Shown here piece after piece: positions 56,142-64,000 of a DNA stretch of 64,000 bases. The notes beneath the pieces are model-generated. The model worked only from the letters and a program-made list of their open reading frames with translations. It was not told where the DNA came from and searched no databases. Within the stretch, counting starts at the first letter, position 1. Each line of letters begins with the position of its first letter. The translations under genes and the position numbers were made by a program. Source of the DNA: Parasphingorhabdus cellanae (GTDB lineage Bacteria; Pseudomonadota; Alphaproteobacteria; Sphingomonadales; Sphingomonadaceae); the NCBI RefSeq assembly GCF_017498565.1, contig NZ_CP071794.1:1974001-2038000 (forward strand), written 5' to 3'.

Positions 56142-57734
56142 TCAATGCCGGAAATGCCGCATCCCGGTAAACAGCATCGCCAGACCAGCCTCGTCTGCCG
56201 CCGCGATAACCTCGTCATCGCGGATCGATCCGCCGGGTTGGATCACCGCCGTCGCGCCCGCTTCCACCGCTGCCATTAAGCCATCGGCGAAGGGGAAGAA
56301 CGCATCGGAAGCCACGGCTGACCCGATGGTCCGCGCTTCGCTCCAGCCTGCTTTCTCCGCCGCATCCTTGGCTTTCCACGCCGCAATCCGAGCGGATTCG
56401 AGCCGGTTCATCTGCCCCGCGCCAACGCCAGCAGTGGAGCCGCCTTTGGCATAGACAATCGCGTTGGATTTCACATGTTTCGCGACCGTCCAGGCGAACA
56501 GGCAATCCGTCATTTCCTGTGCGCTGGGCTGGCGCTTGGTTACACATTTGAGATCATCTTCCGCGATCTGGCCATTGTCGCGCGATTGCAGCAGATAGCC
56601 GCCCGCGATAGACTTCACGCCCATGCCGGGCCGTGCGGGATCGGGCAGGTGGCCGGTGAGGAGCAACCGCAAATTCTTCTTCTTCGCGAATATGGCACGC
56701 GCATCGGCGTCGGCATCGGGCGCGCAGACGACTTCGGTGAAGATGCCGGTCATTGCTTCGGCTGCCACGCCGTCCAGGGGCCGGTTCACCGCGATAATCC
56801 CGCCAAAGGCCGATACGCTATCGCACGCGAGAGCGGCTTTATATGCTTCCAAAATGCTGTCACCGCTGGCGACGCCGCAGGGATTGGCATGTTTGACAAT
56901 TACCACCGTTGGCGGGCCATCGCGAAACTCGCTGACCAGTTCCAGCGCGGCATCGGCGTCGTTATAATTATTATAGCTCAGCGCTTTGCCCTGCAATTGT
57001 TCGGCCTGCGCTATGCCACTCGCAGAAGACCCATCCGGCAGATAGAGCGCGGCGCTTTGATGCGGGTTTTCACCATAGCGCAACTCAGTCGGCTGGCTCA
57101 TCGTCAGCGGCAGGGTTGGCGGGAACATCTGCTGCTGATCGGCAAAGCTGAACCATTGCGCGATCATGCTGTCATAGCTAGCGGTCGCGGCAAAGGCTTT
57201 GGCCGCCATTTTCTTGCGGAAGTCCAGGCTGGTCGCACCACCACTTTCCTTCAGTTCAGCGAGCAATGTGTCGTAATCTGACGGGTCGGTGACGATAGTG
57301 ACGAAATCATGGTTCTTCGCCGCGCTGCGCACCATGCTGGGGCCGCCAATATCGATATTTTCGATGATCTCGTCACGCGCCGCGCCTTTCGCGACCGTCT
57401 GGGCAAAGGGATAGAGATTGACAATGACCAGGTCGATTCCGGCAATGTCATGTTCTTCCATCGACGCGATATGCCCCGCATCATCGCGCCGCGCCAGCAG
57501 GCCGCCATGCACTTTGGGGTGGAGTGTTTTCACCCTGCCATCCATCATCTCGGGGAAGTGCGTCACATCAGAAATATCGGCAACCTCCAGCCCGGCATCG
57601 CGCAGTGCCTTGGCCGTTCCGCCAGTGGAGATCAAGGCGACGCCCATGGCCGCCAGCTCTTTGCCGAGTTCCGCCAAACCGCTTTTGTCGGACACTGAAA
57701 GCAGGGCCCGTTTGATACTAATATTCTCGGTCAT
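56142..57734 (-). CDS. purH: Bifunctional AICAR formyltransferase/IMP cyclohydrolase PurH
   Basis: 530 residues. N-terminal MGS-like cyclohydrolase domain ([40 protein letters not shown]) and C-terminal AICAR transformylase ([23 protein letters not shown], and [18 protein letters not shown]). It does the last two steps of IMP synthesis. Last gene of the minus-strand block rsmB-rpe-heparinase-purH, 9 bp behind the heparinase gene. Confidence 0.98.
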   Translation of the reverse strand: MTENISIKRALLSVSDKSGLAELGKELAAMGVALISTGGTAKALRDAGLEVADISDVTHFPEMMDGRVKTLHPKVHGGLLARRDDAGHIASMEEHDIAGIDLVIVNLYPFAQTVAKGAARDEIIENIDIGGPSMVRSAAKNHDFVTIVTDPSDYDTLLAELKESGGATSLDFRKKMAAKAFAATASYDSMIAQWFSFADQQQMFPPTLPLTMSQPTELRYGENPHQSAALYLPDGSSASGIAQAEQLQGKALSYNNYNDADAALELVSEFRDGPPTVVIVKHANPCGVASGDSILEAYKAALACDSVSAFGGIIAVNRPLDGVAAEAMTGIFTEVVCAPDADADARAIFAKKKNLRLLLTGHLPDPARPGMGVKSIAGGYLLQSRDNGQIAEDDLKCVTKRQPSAQEMTDCLFAWTVAKHVKSNAIVYAKGGSTAGVGAGQMNRLESARIAAWKAKDAAEKAGWSEARTIGSAVASDAFFPFADGLMAAVEAGATAVIQPGGSIRDDEVIAAADEAGLAMLFTGMRHFRH

Positions 57735-57743
57735 GATCGTTTC

Positions 57744-59534
57744 TTATCCCATATGTTTGAGCAGCCAGCCGGTCGCTCCGCCGCCGCTGCCCACTGTATC
57801 CGTTATTACCATCTGCATCACGCTATGGGGAATACCCATGCCGTCAACCCAGACGCTGTCCTCCAGAATAATTTCCCCACCGGTTGAACGGAACTGCCAT
57901 AAATTCCCGTCCTTCAGGCGCAGCAACACCCCTTTGCCATCTGATATCAGGTCGCTTTCAATATCAGGGCCGAGGTGAAAACGCAGTGCATATTCAACGT
58001 CTTTTTTCTTGCGCCGCCGCTTTTTGCCGTCGGGGATCAGCATATCCTCGCCGCGCAGCTCCAGTCCATCAGACCGCATTAGCAACAAACGCTTGTGGAC
58101 CAGCCCAAAGCGTTTGGCATAGCCGTCATGGCTAGCCTCCAGCCGCGTCGCATTTTCGACATCGCGGCGGAATAGCTCAACCTCGTTGACACCGCGACCA
58201 AGCTTACCATCGGGCAGGATCGAGGTGCTGTTGCTATTATCGATACACAAGGTGCTGTGGGCTGCGGTGGTCCGCAATCCGCGGGCGAGTGATGCCGGAA
58301 TGGTCGCGCCAACCAATCCCGCACCGCCGCAATTGCCGATAATCCGGTTATCACCGTTGGACATCTCAAACGCTAGTGTCGACGCACAACCGGCCACTGC
58401 CATGCGCGCGATTGGCGGCGGAGCCGCATCGAGAATCAACACGGAGCGTCCGGAAGACACGCGTTGATAGCCCCAGTCCCGCGCTTGGCGCAGCGGACGG
58501 GCGCGGATCCCGCTAGCCTCAATGACTTGCTCCACTTGTTTGACCGACGTCGCACCGCCGCCCTGCCAATTGCCCATGCTGCCATCGAAATGCGTCAGGC
58601 CGGTGAGCGGCGGCACGGCTTGGGCCAGCGCATTTTCCAAAAATTCGGGCGCATCTTCGTCACGCGCCAGATAGACTTGCTTGAGCATCGACAGAAGGAT
58701 GACGGCGTCCATCTGGTTGAGCGGGGAGCGCGAAACCGATCCGCCATCGGCATAGAAAAATTCGCCCATTGCCTTTTCGAGTCCCGCTTCGCCAACAATC
58801 CGGCGCACACGGCCTTCCGGAATCAGTAACGACGCCGCCACCACACCGCTCCATGCGACCAACCGGCCAAGACTGGACGTGGCCTTGTCCGCGGTGCGGT
58901 CGAGATGCCGTGCCGTCCGGGCGATATTATTGAGGACTTTGGAGCGATAAATCAGATCGCTGGATGAGAGGATCAAAGGTGCGTGGCTTGCCCAGATGAG
59001 CAGGCGCCAGCCACAATTGTCGGGGCGCCATGCTGGCTGCCGGACCTTCTTGCCATTGGCATCAAGCCATGCTTCCATAAGCTTTTCAGCGACGGGTAAA
59101 GCCTGATCACGCGATGCGGCGGTATCGAGGTCCCGCAGCCATTCAAAACGATGAACATAGTCTTCAAAGGCTGGCGGCAGTTTTAGTTCGGCAAAGTCAA
59201 TGCCCTCCAGCTTCTTTTTGAGCCCGCGAAACAGGAAATGTCCCGCGCGAACAGCGGTTCCCTGAACCCGGTCGCCGTCCACCGGATCAACTGGCACCGC
59301 TAACAAACGCAAGGGCAACTTGCCGGACAGACGCAACCGGTGGAGCGGCATCCGCCAAGTCATCCGGTAATAGAGCAATGCGGTTTGTTCAGCGAGCGAT
59401 TGCCCGCGATCACCGTCCGCGCGAAGGGTTAAGCTGCGCCCTTCCGGCGCCTCACTTTCCTCGCCGCTATAGCGATTGACGCCGACACCCGGATCATCAG
59501 CCGGATCATCAGTTTCGGGCCGGTCTGCGCTCAT
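57744..59534 (-). CDS. Heparinase II/III family protein
   Basis: 596 residues. The N-terminal half (about 50-330) is an alpha/alpha toroid and the C-terminal half (about 350-570) the beta-sheet Hepar_II_III domain, with THFDGSMGNWQGGG between. No signal peptide is visible, so it may act in the cytosol. Known family members cleave uronic-acid-containing polysaccharides by beta-elimination; the substrate here is unknown. A basic KKRRRKKKD stretch occurs near residue 500. It is coupled to rpe by an ATGA overlap. Confidence 0.9.
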   Translation of the reverse strand: MSADRPETDDPADDPGVGVNRYSGEESEAPEGRSLTLRADGDRGQSLAEQTALLYYRMTWRMPLHRLRLSGKLPLRLLAVPVDPVDGDRVQGTAVRAGHFLFRGLKKKLEGIDFAELKLPPAFEDYVHRFEWLRDLDTAASRDQALPVAEKLMEAWLDANGKKVRQPAWRPDNCGWRLLIWASHAPLILSSSDLIYRSKVLNNIARTARHLDRTADKATSSLGRLVAWSGVVAASLLIPEGRVRRIVGEAGLEKAMGEFFYADGGSVSRSPLNQMDAVILLSMLKQVYLARDEDAPEFLENALAQAVPPLTGLTHFDGSMGNWQGGGATSVKQVEQVIEASGIRARPLRQARDWGYQRVSSGRSVLILDAAPPPIARMAVAGCASTLAFEMSNGDNRIIGNCGGAGLVGATIPASLARGLRTTAAHSTLCIDNSNSTSILPDGKLGRGVNEVELFRRDVENATRLEASHDGYAKRFGLVHKRLLLMRSDGLELRGEDMLIPDGKKRRRKKKDVEYALRFHLGPDIESDLISDGKGVLLRLKDGNLWQFRSTGGEIILEDSVWVDGMGIPHSVMQMVITDTVGSGGGATGWLLKHMG

Positions 59535-60193
59535 CCACCCCTCAAGGCCGTGATGTTGGTGGCATAGTGATCGGGTCCGCCCTTGAAGGTTGCTGTGCCC
59601 GCAACCAGCGTATCGGCCCCTGCGGCAATGGCTCGCGGTGCCGTATTGCGGTCAATCCCGCCATCGACCTCCAGCCGGATATCCTTGCCAGTCGTATCAA
59701 TGCGCTTGCGGATCGCTTCAATTTTACGCAGCTGCGTGTCGATAAAGCTCTGCCCGCCAAAACCGGGATTGACACTCATCACCAGAATCAGATCAAGATC
59801 GTCGATCAGATAATCCAGTGTGTCCAAAGACGTTGCGGGATTGAGTACCAGCCCGGCCTGTTTGCCAAGCGAATGGATGGTCTGCACCGTGCGATGCGGA
59901 TGGGCACCGGCTTCGGGATGAAAAGAGATGATATCCGCACCCGCTTCCGCAAAATCCTCTAGATATTGATCCACAGGAGAAATCATCAAATGTACGTCAA
60001 ATGGCTTGGCGCTATGCGGGCGCAGGGCTTTGACGACGGCGGGGCCGATGGTGATATTGGGCACAAAATGGCCATCCATGACATCGACATGCACCCAGTC
60101 GCAGCCGGCCTCATCAATCGCGCGCACCTCTTCGCCGAGCCGCGCAAAATCGGCGGACAGGATGGAGGGTGCAATACGAACAGGACTGGTCAT
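59531..60193 (-). CDS. rpe: Ribulose-phosphate 3-epimerase
   Basis: 220 residues, TIM barrel. APSILSADFARLGEEV, HVDVMDGHFVPNITIGP, DVHLMI, MSVNPGFGGQSFI and LEVDGGI carry the metal ligands and the two catalytic aspartates. Interconverts ribulose-5-phosphate and xylulose-5-phosphate. It overlaps the heparinase gene by 4 bp. Confidence 0.97.
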   Translation of the reverse strand: MTSPVRIAPSILSADFARLGEEVRAIDEAGCDWVHVDVMDGHFVPNITIGPAVVKALRPHSAKPFDVHLMISPVDQYLEDFAEAGADIISFHPEAGAHPHRTVQTIHSLGKQAGLVLNPATSLDTLDYLIDDLDLILVMSVNPGFGGQSFIDTQLRKIEAIRKRIDTTGKDIRLEVDGGIDRNTAPRAIAAGADTLVAGTATFKGGPDHYATNITALRGG

Positions 60194-60311
60194 GACGGTT
60201 CCTTTACGATCCTGCGTCTAGGATTTTTGTTTTCCGCCTGCAAGGCGCGATTCGGTAGTAAACCCAATGGCCTGTGGACAATTTGGGGACAGGCTGAATT
60301 TTATCGCTACG

Positions 60312-61616
60312 TCAGCCTTTTCGTTGCAGTTTCGCGATGAAAAAGCCGTCAACATGCCCCTTTCTAGCCAACATATTTGGCAGGGTCCGTACACAGCCAT
60401 TTTCGGTCGGGCTCATGCCTTCGGGAAGCATGGCATCCGTTGCCGGAATTATTTCAAACTCTGCATGGCTTTCAAGAAATTGCTCGATTTGTTCTTCGCC
60501 CTCTTCCGGCTCCAGCGAACAGACGGCATAAACCAGCACGCCGCCGGGTTTGACCCATGGCGCGATCCGGTTGAGCAGCGCTTTTTGGACTTCCGTGCGC
60601 TCCGCAATCTGCCGCGATCCGATGCAATGCAGGACATCGGGATGCCGGCGAAAAACACCAGTCGCACTGCACGGCGCGTCGAGCAGAATAGCATCGGCTG
60701 GTTCAGACGGCTGCCACTTCATCAGGTCGGCAATGACAATATCCGCATCCAGTTTGGTCCGTCCGAGATTATCCTTGAACCGCTCCATCCGCTTTTCACT
60801 ATTATCGACTGAGATCGCGTTCCAACCAGCGGCGGCGAGTTGCATCGTTTTGCCGCCCGGCGCCGCGCAAAGGTCGAGCACGGTTTTGCCTTCGCCCTCG
60901 CCCAGCAAACGGGCCGGTAAGGAGGCGGCGAAATCCTGTACCCAGAAGGCACCGTCATCAAAGCCCGGTAGTTCAGTGACAGAAAGGCCCGACGTCATAC
61001 GCAGATGCTTTGATGAGAGCCTCTCGCCCTCTAGCTCCCCCATATCGTCGGACTTGAAACTGAGATCAAGCGGCGGCGGTTTGGCCCACGCTTGACTGGC
61101 GGCAATAGCAACGTCTTTGCCCCAGCGATCAGTCCAACGGTCAAGCGTTTCACCGGGCAATTCGGGATATTCGGGCAAGGCGAGCTTACCCGATTCCACA
61201 CCGCGCATCACGGTGGAAAAGACCCCGTGCACCAGCCGTCGCGGCCCGCCATGGACCAGCGGCAAAGCCGTCGCAATCGCGGCATGTTGAGGCGTCTCCA
61301 ATACCAAAACCTGCACCAGTGCAATGCGCAGCGCCATCCGCGCTTTGGCATCATCGGGAAGGCGTTTCCTAGTCGCGCTGTCGATCATCGCATCGAGCGC
61401 CGTCATCCAGCGCAATGCATTGGCAGCGATATTATGTGCTAGCGAACGATCTGAGGGATTGCTGAGCTTGGCGGTCGCCACGGGCAGCGCCTGATCAATC
61501 GTTTCTCCGCGGCGACACACCGCATCAAGCAGCCGTAAAGCTGCGGTACGCGATGCCAGACCGGGGGTGTTCTTATCGTTCGAAATATTCTTGTTCCTGC
61601 GCAGGCAGGAACCCAT
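60312..61616 (-). CDS. rsmB: 16S rRNA (cytosine-C5) methyltransferase RsmB
   Basis: About 434 residues from ATG 61616; alternatives are ATG 61637 and GTG 61673. An N-terminal NusB-like domain (ASRTAALRLLDAVCRRG) precedes a SAM-binding domain with VLDLCAAPGGKT, DAPCSATG (catalytic Cys) and the second cysteine in YAVCSLEPEEGE. It methylates C967 of 16S rRNA. All possible start codons lie inside a palindromic repeat (61593-61671), while homology begins only about 15 residues after the ATG at 61616. Confidence 0.93.
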   Translation of the reverse strand: MGSCLRRNKNISNDKNTPGLASRTAALRLLDAVCRRGETIDQALPVATAKLSNPSDRSLAHNIAANALRWMTALDAMIDSATRKRLPDDAKARMALRIALVQVLVLETPQHAAIATALPLVHGGPRRLVHGVFSTVMRGVESGKLALPEYPELPGETLDRWTDRWGKDVAIAASQAWAKPPPLDLSFKSDDMGELEGERLSSKHLRMTSGLSVTELPGFDDGAFWVQDFAASLPARLLGEGEGKTVLDLCAAPGGKTMQLAAAGWNAISVDNSEKRMERFKDNLGRTKLDADIVIADLMKWQPSEPADAILLDAPCSATGVFRRHPDVLHCIGSRQIAERTEVQKALLNRIAPWVKPGGVLVYAVCSLEPEEGEEQIEQFLESHAEFEIIPATDAMLPEGMSPTENGCVRTLPNMLARKGHVDGFFIAKLQRKG

Positions 61617-61671
61617 CTCCGGCCGTATCAAGATCATGGTACGGGAGATGGGCTCCCGCCTTTGCGGGAGC
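61593..61671. repeat. Palindromic repeat (REP class B) at the rsmB start
   Basis: Arms GTTCCTGCGCAGGCAGG.. (61593-61620) and ..CCGCCTTTGCGGGAGC (61644-61671), both flanked by ATCTCC/GGAGAT. Same family as the first ileS repeat. It overlaps the beginning of rsmB and separates it from htpX. Confidence 0.9.
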
Positions 61672-61718
61672 ACTTGCGCTATTTATGCGAAGGAATCAAT
61701 CCCGCTTGGGTTTCAGTG

Positions 61719-62624
61719 TCACCGTGTTGGATCAAGTGCACTGCGGCGCCCTTGCGAGCGCCTCATATCGCCAATCTCATCAGCATTATCTGACCAGCCG
61801 TCCGATCCACCGCCACCGCCGTGAGCCATATCCTGTAGCGCTGCGATGCGATCTTCCGTGGCAGGGTGAGTCGAGAACATCTGTTTTACGCCAGAAGGCA
61901 CGATATATAGCTGCGCCGCCGCTGGATTGCGCTGGGCCACCGGATTGGCAATACGCTGCGCTTGCCCCGAAATCTTGTGGAGCGCAGAGGCCAGTGCCAT
62001 TGGTTTGCCACTAATCTCTGCGGCCGCTTTGTCCGCGCCATATTCGCGGGTTCGGCTGATCGCCATCTGCACGATCATCGCTGCGAAAGGCGCGATAAAC
62101 ACCGCCAAGATACCGGCTATGCCGCGATTATCACGGAAGAAAAGTCCGAAATTGGCGAGCATTGATACCGCACCGGCGATGGTCGCGACCATTGTCATAA
62201 TAAGCGTATCACGGTTTTTCACATGACCAAGTTCATGCGCCATAACCCCCTCAATCTCGTCATAGCTCAACATATTGAGCAAACCCGTCGTCGCGGCGAC
62301 TGCCGAATTTTCGGGATCACGGCCGGTAGCAAAAGCATTGGGTTGCGGCTGATCAACGATGTAGACTTTTGGCATCGGCAATTGCGCGCGCTGCGCAAGG
62401 CGCTGCACCATTGTGTAGAATTCGGGATGGCTGCTCGCATCAACCTCAACCGCCTTGTGCATCTTCAGGACGATTTTATCGGCATTCCAGTAAGTAAACA
62501 GGTTCATCCCCGCCGCAACCAGCAACGCCAATATCGCCCCGCGCGGTCCGCCGAGTGAGAATCCCATCACCATGAATAATGCGGTAAGGGCCGCCAATAA
62601 CATCGTGGTTTTCAGAAAACTCAT
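61719..62624 (-). CDS. htpX: Protease HtpX (M48 family)
   Basis: 301 residues. Two membrane helices at the N-terminus, the zinc site [12 protein letters not shown] (HExxH), two more helices (about 145-195), and the third ligand region [11 protein letters not shown]. It degrades damaged inner-membrane proteins. The C-terminus is Gly/Ser/Arg-rich. First gene of the minus-strand block, with a repeat between it and rsmB. Confidence 0.95.
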   Translation of the reverse strand: MSFLKTTMLLAALTALFMVMGFSLGGPRGAILALLVAAGMNLFTYWNADKIVLKMHKAVEVDASSHPEFYTMVQRLAQRAQLPMPKVYIVDQPQPNAFATGRDPENSAVAATTGLLNMLSYDEIEGVMAHELGHVKNRDTLIMTMVATIAGAVSMLANFGLFFRDNRGIAGILAVFIAPFAAMIVQMAISRTREYGADKAAAEISGKPMALASALHKISGQAQRIANPVAQRNPAAAQLYIVPSGVKQMFSTHPATEDRIAALQDMAHGGGGGSDGWSDNADEIGDMRRSQGRRSALDPTR

Positions 62625-62709
62625 GCTTCTACTCGCTTGATTATGCCTATTTCTTCCCCAATATAGGTGGTGAGGCGGGCTTTTTCAAATATGCAGGAAA
62701 TAGAAAAAC

Positions 62710-62918
62710 ATGACAAACAGCGATAGAAAAGCCCCTGAAGCCGCGACAACCAGAAAGCCCGGACAACGGCCTGATCATATTTCGCCACCGGCACATCTTT
62801 CCAAAAACCCCCGGTGCCCCAGCCTGATCCGCTCGACAAAGCTGACGAAATTCTGGAAAAAGACGGCCCCACACGTTACGGAGATTGGGAACATAAGGGC
62901 TTGGCGATTGATTTTTAG
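62710..62918 (+). pseudogene. DUF1674/SdhAF4-like gene with an apparent frameshift
   Basis: From ATG 62710 the frame reads RPDHISPPAHLSKNP, then loses similarity; the other frame continues PDPLDKADEILEKDGP and TRYGDWEHKGLAIDF with a stop at 62916-62918, the classic DUF1674 ending. The switch falls in AAAAACCCCC (62803-62812); one extra base there restores a 69-residue protein. SdhAF4 helps flavinate succinate dehydrogenase. It may be a real mutation, a slippage site or a sequence error. Confidence 0.82.
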
Positions 62919-62942
62919 AGTCTCGCATGAGGGGAAATAGAG

Positions 62943-63272
62943 ATGACCGTCAGCGTAGAAATCGCCGTCCTAATCGGTGCCATAGTCGGCGCAATAGCAT
63001 CACTCTCGACGGTTTTCCTCACCCATTGGCTTTCCAAGCGGCGCGAATATCGGCTTGATGACAAACGCAAAGAGCGGCTGATCCTGTTGTTGCGTGGCGA
63101 AAAATATAAGTGGCGCAATATCGAGACATTATCGTCTGCCGTCGGCGCAGATATTATCAAGACCAAGGAATTGCTACTCGAAATAGATGCGCGGCAAAGC
63201 CTGTCGAACAACAGCAGCTGGGGACTGATTTCGCGTAACCCCTTTCCGGAGGATATCCAACCGAAGGAGTAA
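62943..63272 (+). CDS. Small membrane-anchored protein of unknown function
   Basis: 109 residues. One N-terminal membrane helix (about 5-28) followed by a basic, probably cytosolic part: SKRREYRLDDKRKERL, then RNIETLSSAVGADIIKTKELLLEI, which resembles a helix-turn-helix-like segment, and a short tail. Family not recognised. Confidence 0.72.
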   Translation: MTVSVEIAVLIGAIVGAIASLSTVFLTHWLSKRREYRLDDKRKERLILLLRGEKYKWRNIETLSSAVGADIIKTKELLLEIDARQSLSNNSSWGLISRNPFPEDIQPKE

Positions 63273-63334
63273 GGTCGAGGCGCTTTGGCTACACCGTTTG
63301 TGGTGGGACAAACTGAAAAGGATCGGGGCGGCGC

Positions 63335-63682
63335 TTACTCTTCCGGCACCGCATAAAAATCGCGATAGGAAATCAGCTGACCGTTTGCGACCTTGTACAG
63401 GCCCACGCCTTCAATATCACCTTCGGGCCGTTTCCACAGCCAGCGCGACCATGCGACATGCTCATCGCCCGCTATTTCGAGCACCTCAAAATGCATTTTC
63501 TTGTCAGCCAGTTCCTTGGTCAGACCGGCGAGCAGTTGCTTGATCGCGGGCTTCCCTTCAACTCGGCCAATGGCGGGATCTTCGAACACGGCGTCATCAG
63601 CAAATAGCGGACTCAATTTCGTATAATCATGATCATTCTGTATTTCCCAGAACGTTTCGATCACCTGTTTCGCGCTTGTCAT
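63335..63682 (-). CDS. SnoaL/NTF2-like domain protein
   Basis: 115 residues, the size of a single SnoaL-like/ketosteroid-isomerase-like cone fold. YTKLSPLFADDAVFEDPAIGRVEGKPAI is the typical start, seen as LFADDAVFEDP, and LISYRDFYAVPEE a typical end. Members are small isomerases, hydrolases or ligand binders; the substrate is not evident. Single gene. Confidence 0.88.
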   Translation of the reverse strand: MTSAKQVIETFWEIQNDHDYTKLSPLFADDAVFEDPAIGRVEGKPAIKQLLAGLTKELADKKMHFEVLEIAGDEHVAWSRWLWKRPEGDIEGVGLYKVANGQLISYRDFYAVPEE

Positions 63683-63759
63683 CCAGCCTCCTTTACAAGC
63701 TTTTATCGCATGAGACTAAGCGCCGCATCCGCTGGCTCGCAAGTCTTCTTTTGACTAGG

Positions 63760-64000
63760 TCATGATCCGGCCGCAGCGGTTTGCTTCTTCAACGCGTCTT
63801 TAAACCAACCTTCGACACGCGTGATGAACCGGCCGAAAGCCTGATCGTCAACAAAAGCCAGTGGATCGCCTGCCTGTTGCTGTGTGCGCCTTTTCTTCAG
63901 ACCGAAAAACCCTGGATGATTGGCGAGAAACACATCGGGTTGCCAGTCGCGGGTCTTATTAAATGTGCTGCGATAATCATCCACTATGCCGTCATATTGC
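63760..64000 (-). CDS. Metallo-beta-lactamase, class B3-like, C-terminal fragment (runs off window)
   Basis: About 80 C-terminal residues; the frame stays open to the window edge, so the 5' part lies outside. DVFLANHPGFFGLKKRR with the zinc-ligand histidine, followed by AGDPLAFVD and a final amphipathic helix (FITRVEGWFKDALKKQ), matches the end of subclass B3 metallo-beta-lactamases. Such proteins hydrolyse beta-lactams, or in environmental relatives other lactones or esters. Resistance cannot be judged from this piece. Confidence 0.75.
   Translation of the reverse strand, partial: QYDGIVDDYRSTFNKTRDWQPDVFLANHPGFFGLKKRRTQQQAGDPLAFVDDQAFGRFITRVEGWFKDALKKQTAAAGS

Overview
The window looks like chromosomal DNA of an alphaproteobacterium of the order Sphingomonadales, Sphingorhabdus/Parasphingorhabdus-like. 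This is inference. The evidence is three large TonB-dependent receptors, a BamF-type (DUF3035) lipoprotein, TamA/TamB, a glnB-glnA pair behind a sigma-54 promoter, and palindromic repeats of the CCTGAGCCTGTCGAAGG and CGTCATTCC..GGAATCTC types. I saw no rRNA, CRISPR array, insertion sequence or prophage. Gene density is high and many neighbours share 4-bp ATGA or GTGA overlaps.

Layout. 1-9.2 kb: the 3' part of a TonB receptor, an SDR, tRNA-Tyr(GTA) followed by 100-bp tandem repeats, rlmB, a lipoprotein, a [2Fe-2S] ferredoxin, an AlkA-like glycosylase, and an OpuB-type glycine betaine/choline importer with fused permease and binding protein. 9.2-20.3 kb: SDR, pterin dehydratase, ccmAB, CinA-like protein, membrane sulfatase-fold transferase, map, lipoprotein PQQ alcohol dehydrogenase and glnB-glnA. 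20.3-32.5 kb: tamA-tamB, a YcaQ-like protein, a DMT exporter, and an operon of Fe-alcohol dehydrogenase, thioesterase and acyl-CoA dehydrogenase. 32.6-42.2 kb: two tandem paralogous TonB receptors, then on the other strand a DUF3604 PHP-type lipoprotein, a PpiC-like chaperone and a HupE/UreJ membrane protein. 42.5-49.3 kb: gpmA, a GGDEF protein, and purE-purK-folA-dipeptidase-ribF-GDPD. 49.3-64 kb: a lipoprotein/hypothetical pair, ileS-lspA-bamF, an atypical SDR, the htpX-rsmB-rpe-heparinase-purH block, a frameshifted sdhAF4-like gene, a SnoaL-like protein and the end of a class B3-like metallo-beta-lactamase.

Four observations stand out. (1) Palindromic repeats lie inside coding sequence: two interrupt ileS in frame, one lies in the 5' end of the HupE-like gene, and one lies at the start of rsmB. 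(2) An 18-bp palindrome of the form TTTAACTGnnCAGTTAAA recurs upstream of the PQQ dehydrogenase, the acyl-CoA dehydrogenase and both tandem TonB receptors, which suggests one regulon. (3) The tandem receptors and the DUF3604-PpiC-HupE trio form a candidate outer-membrane-to-inner-membrane uptake and processing system of unknown substrate. (4) The 100-bp repeats downstream of tRNA-Tyr resemble in layout the repeats behind E. coli tyrT.
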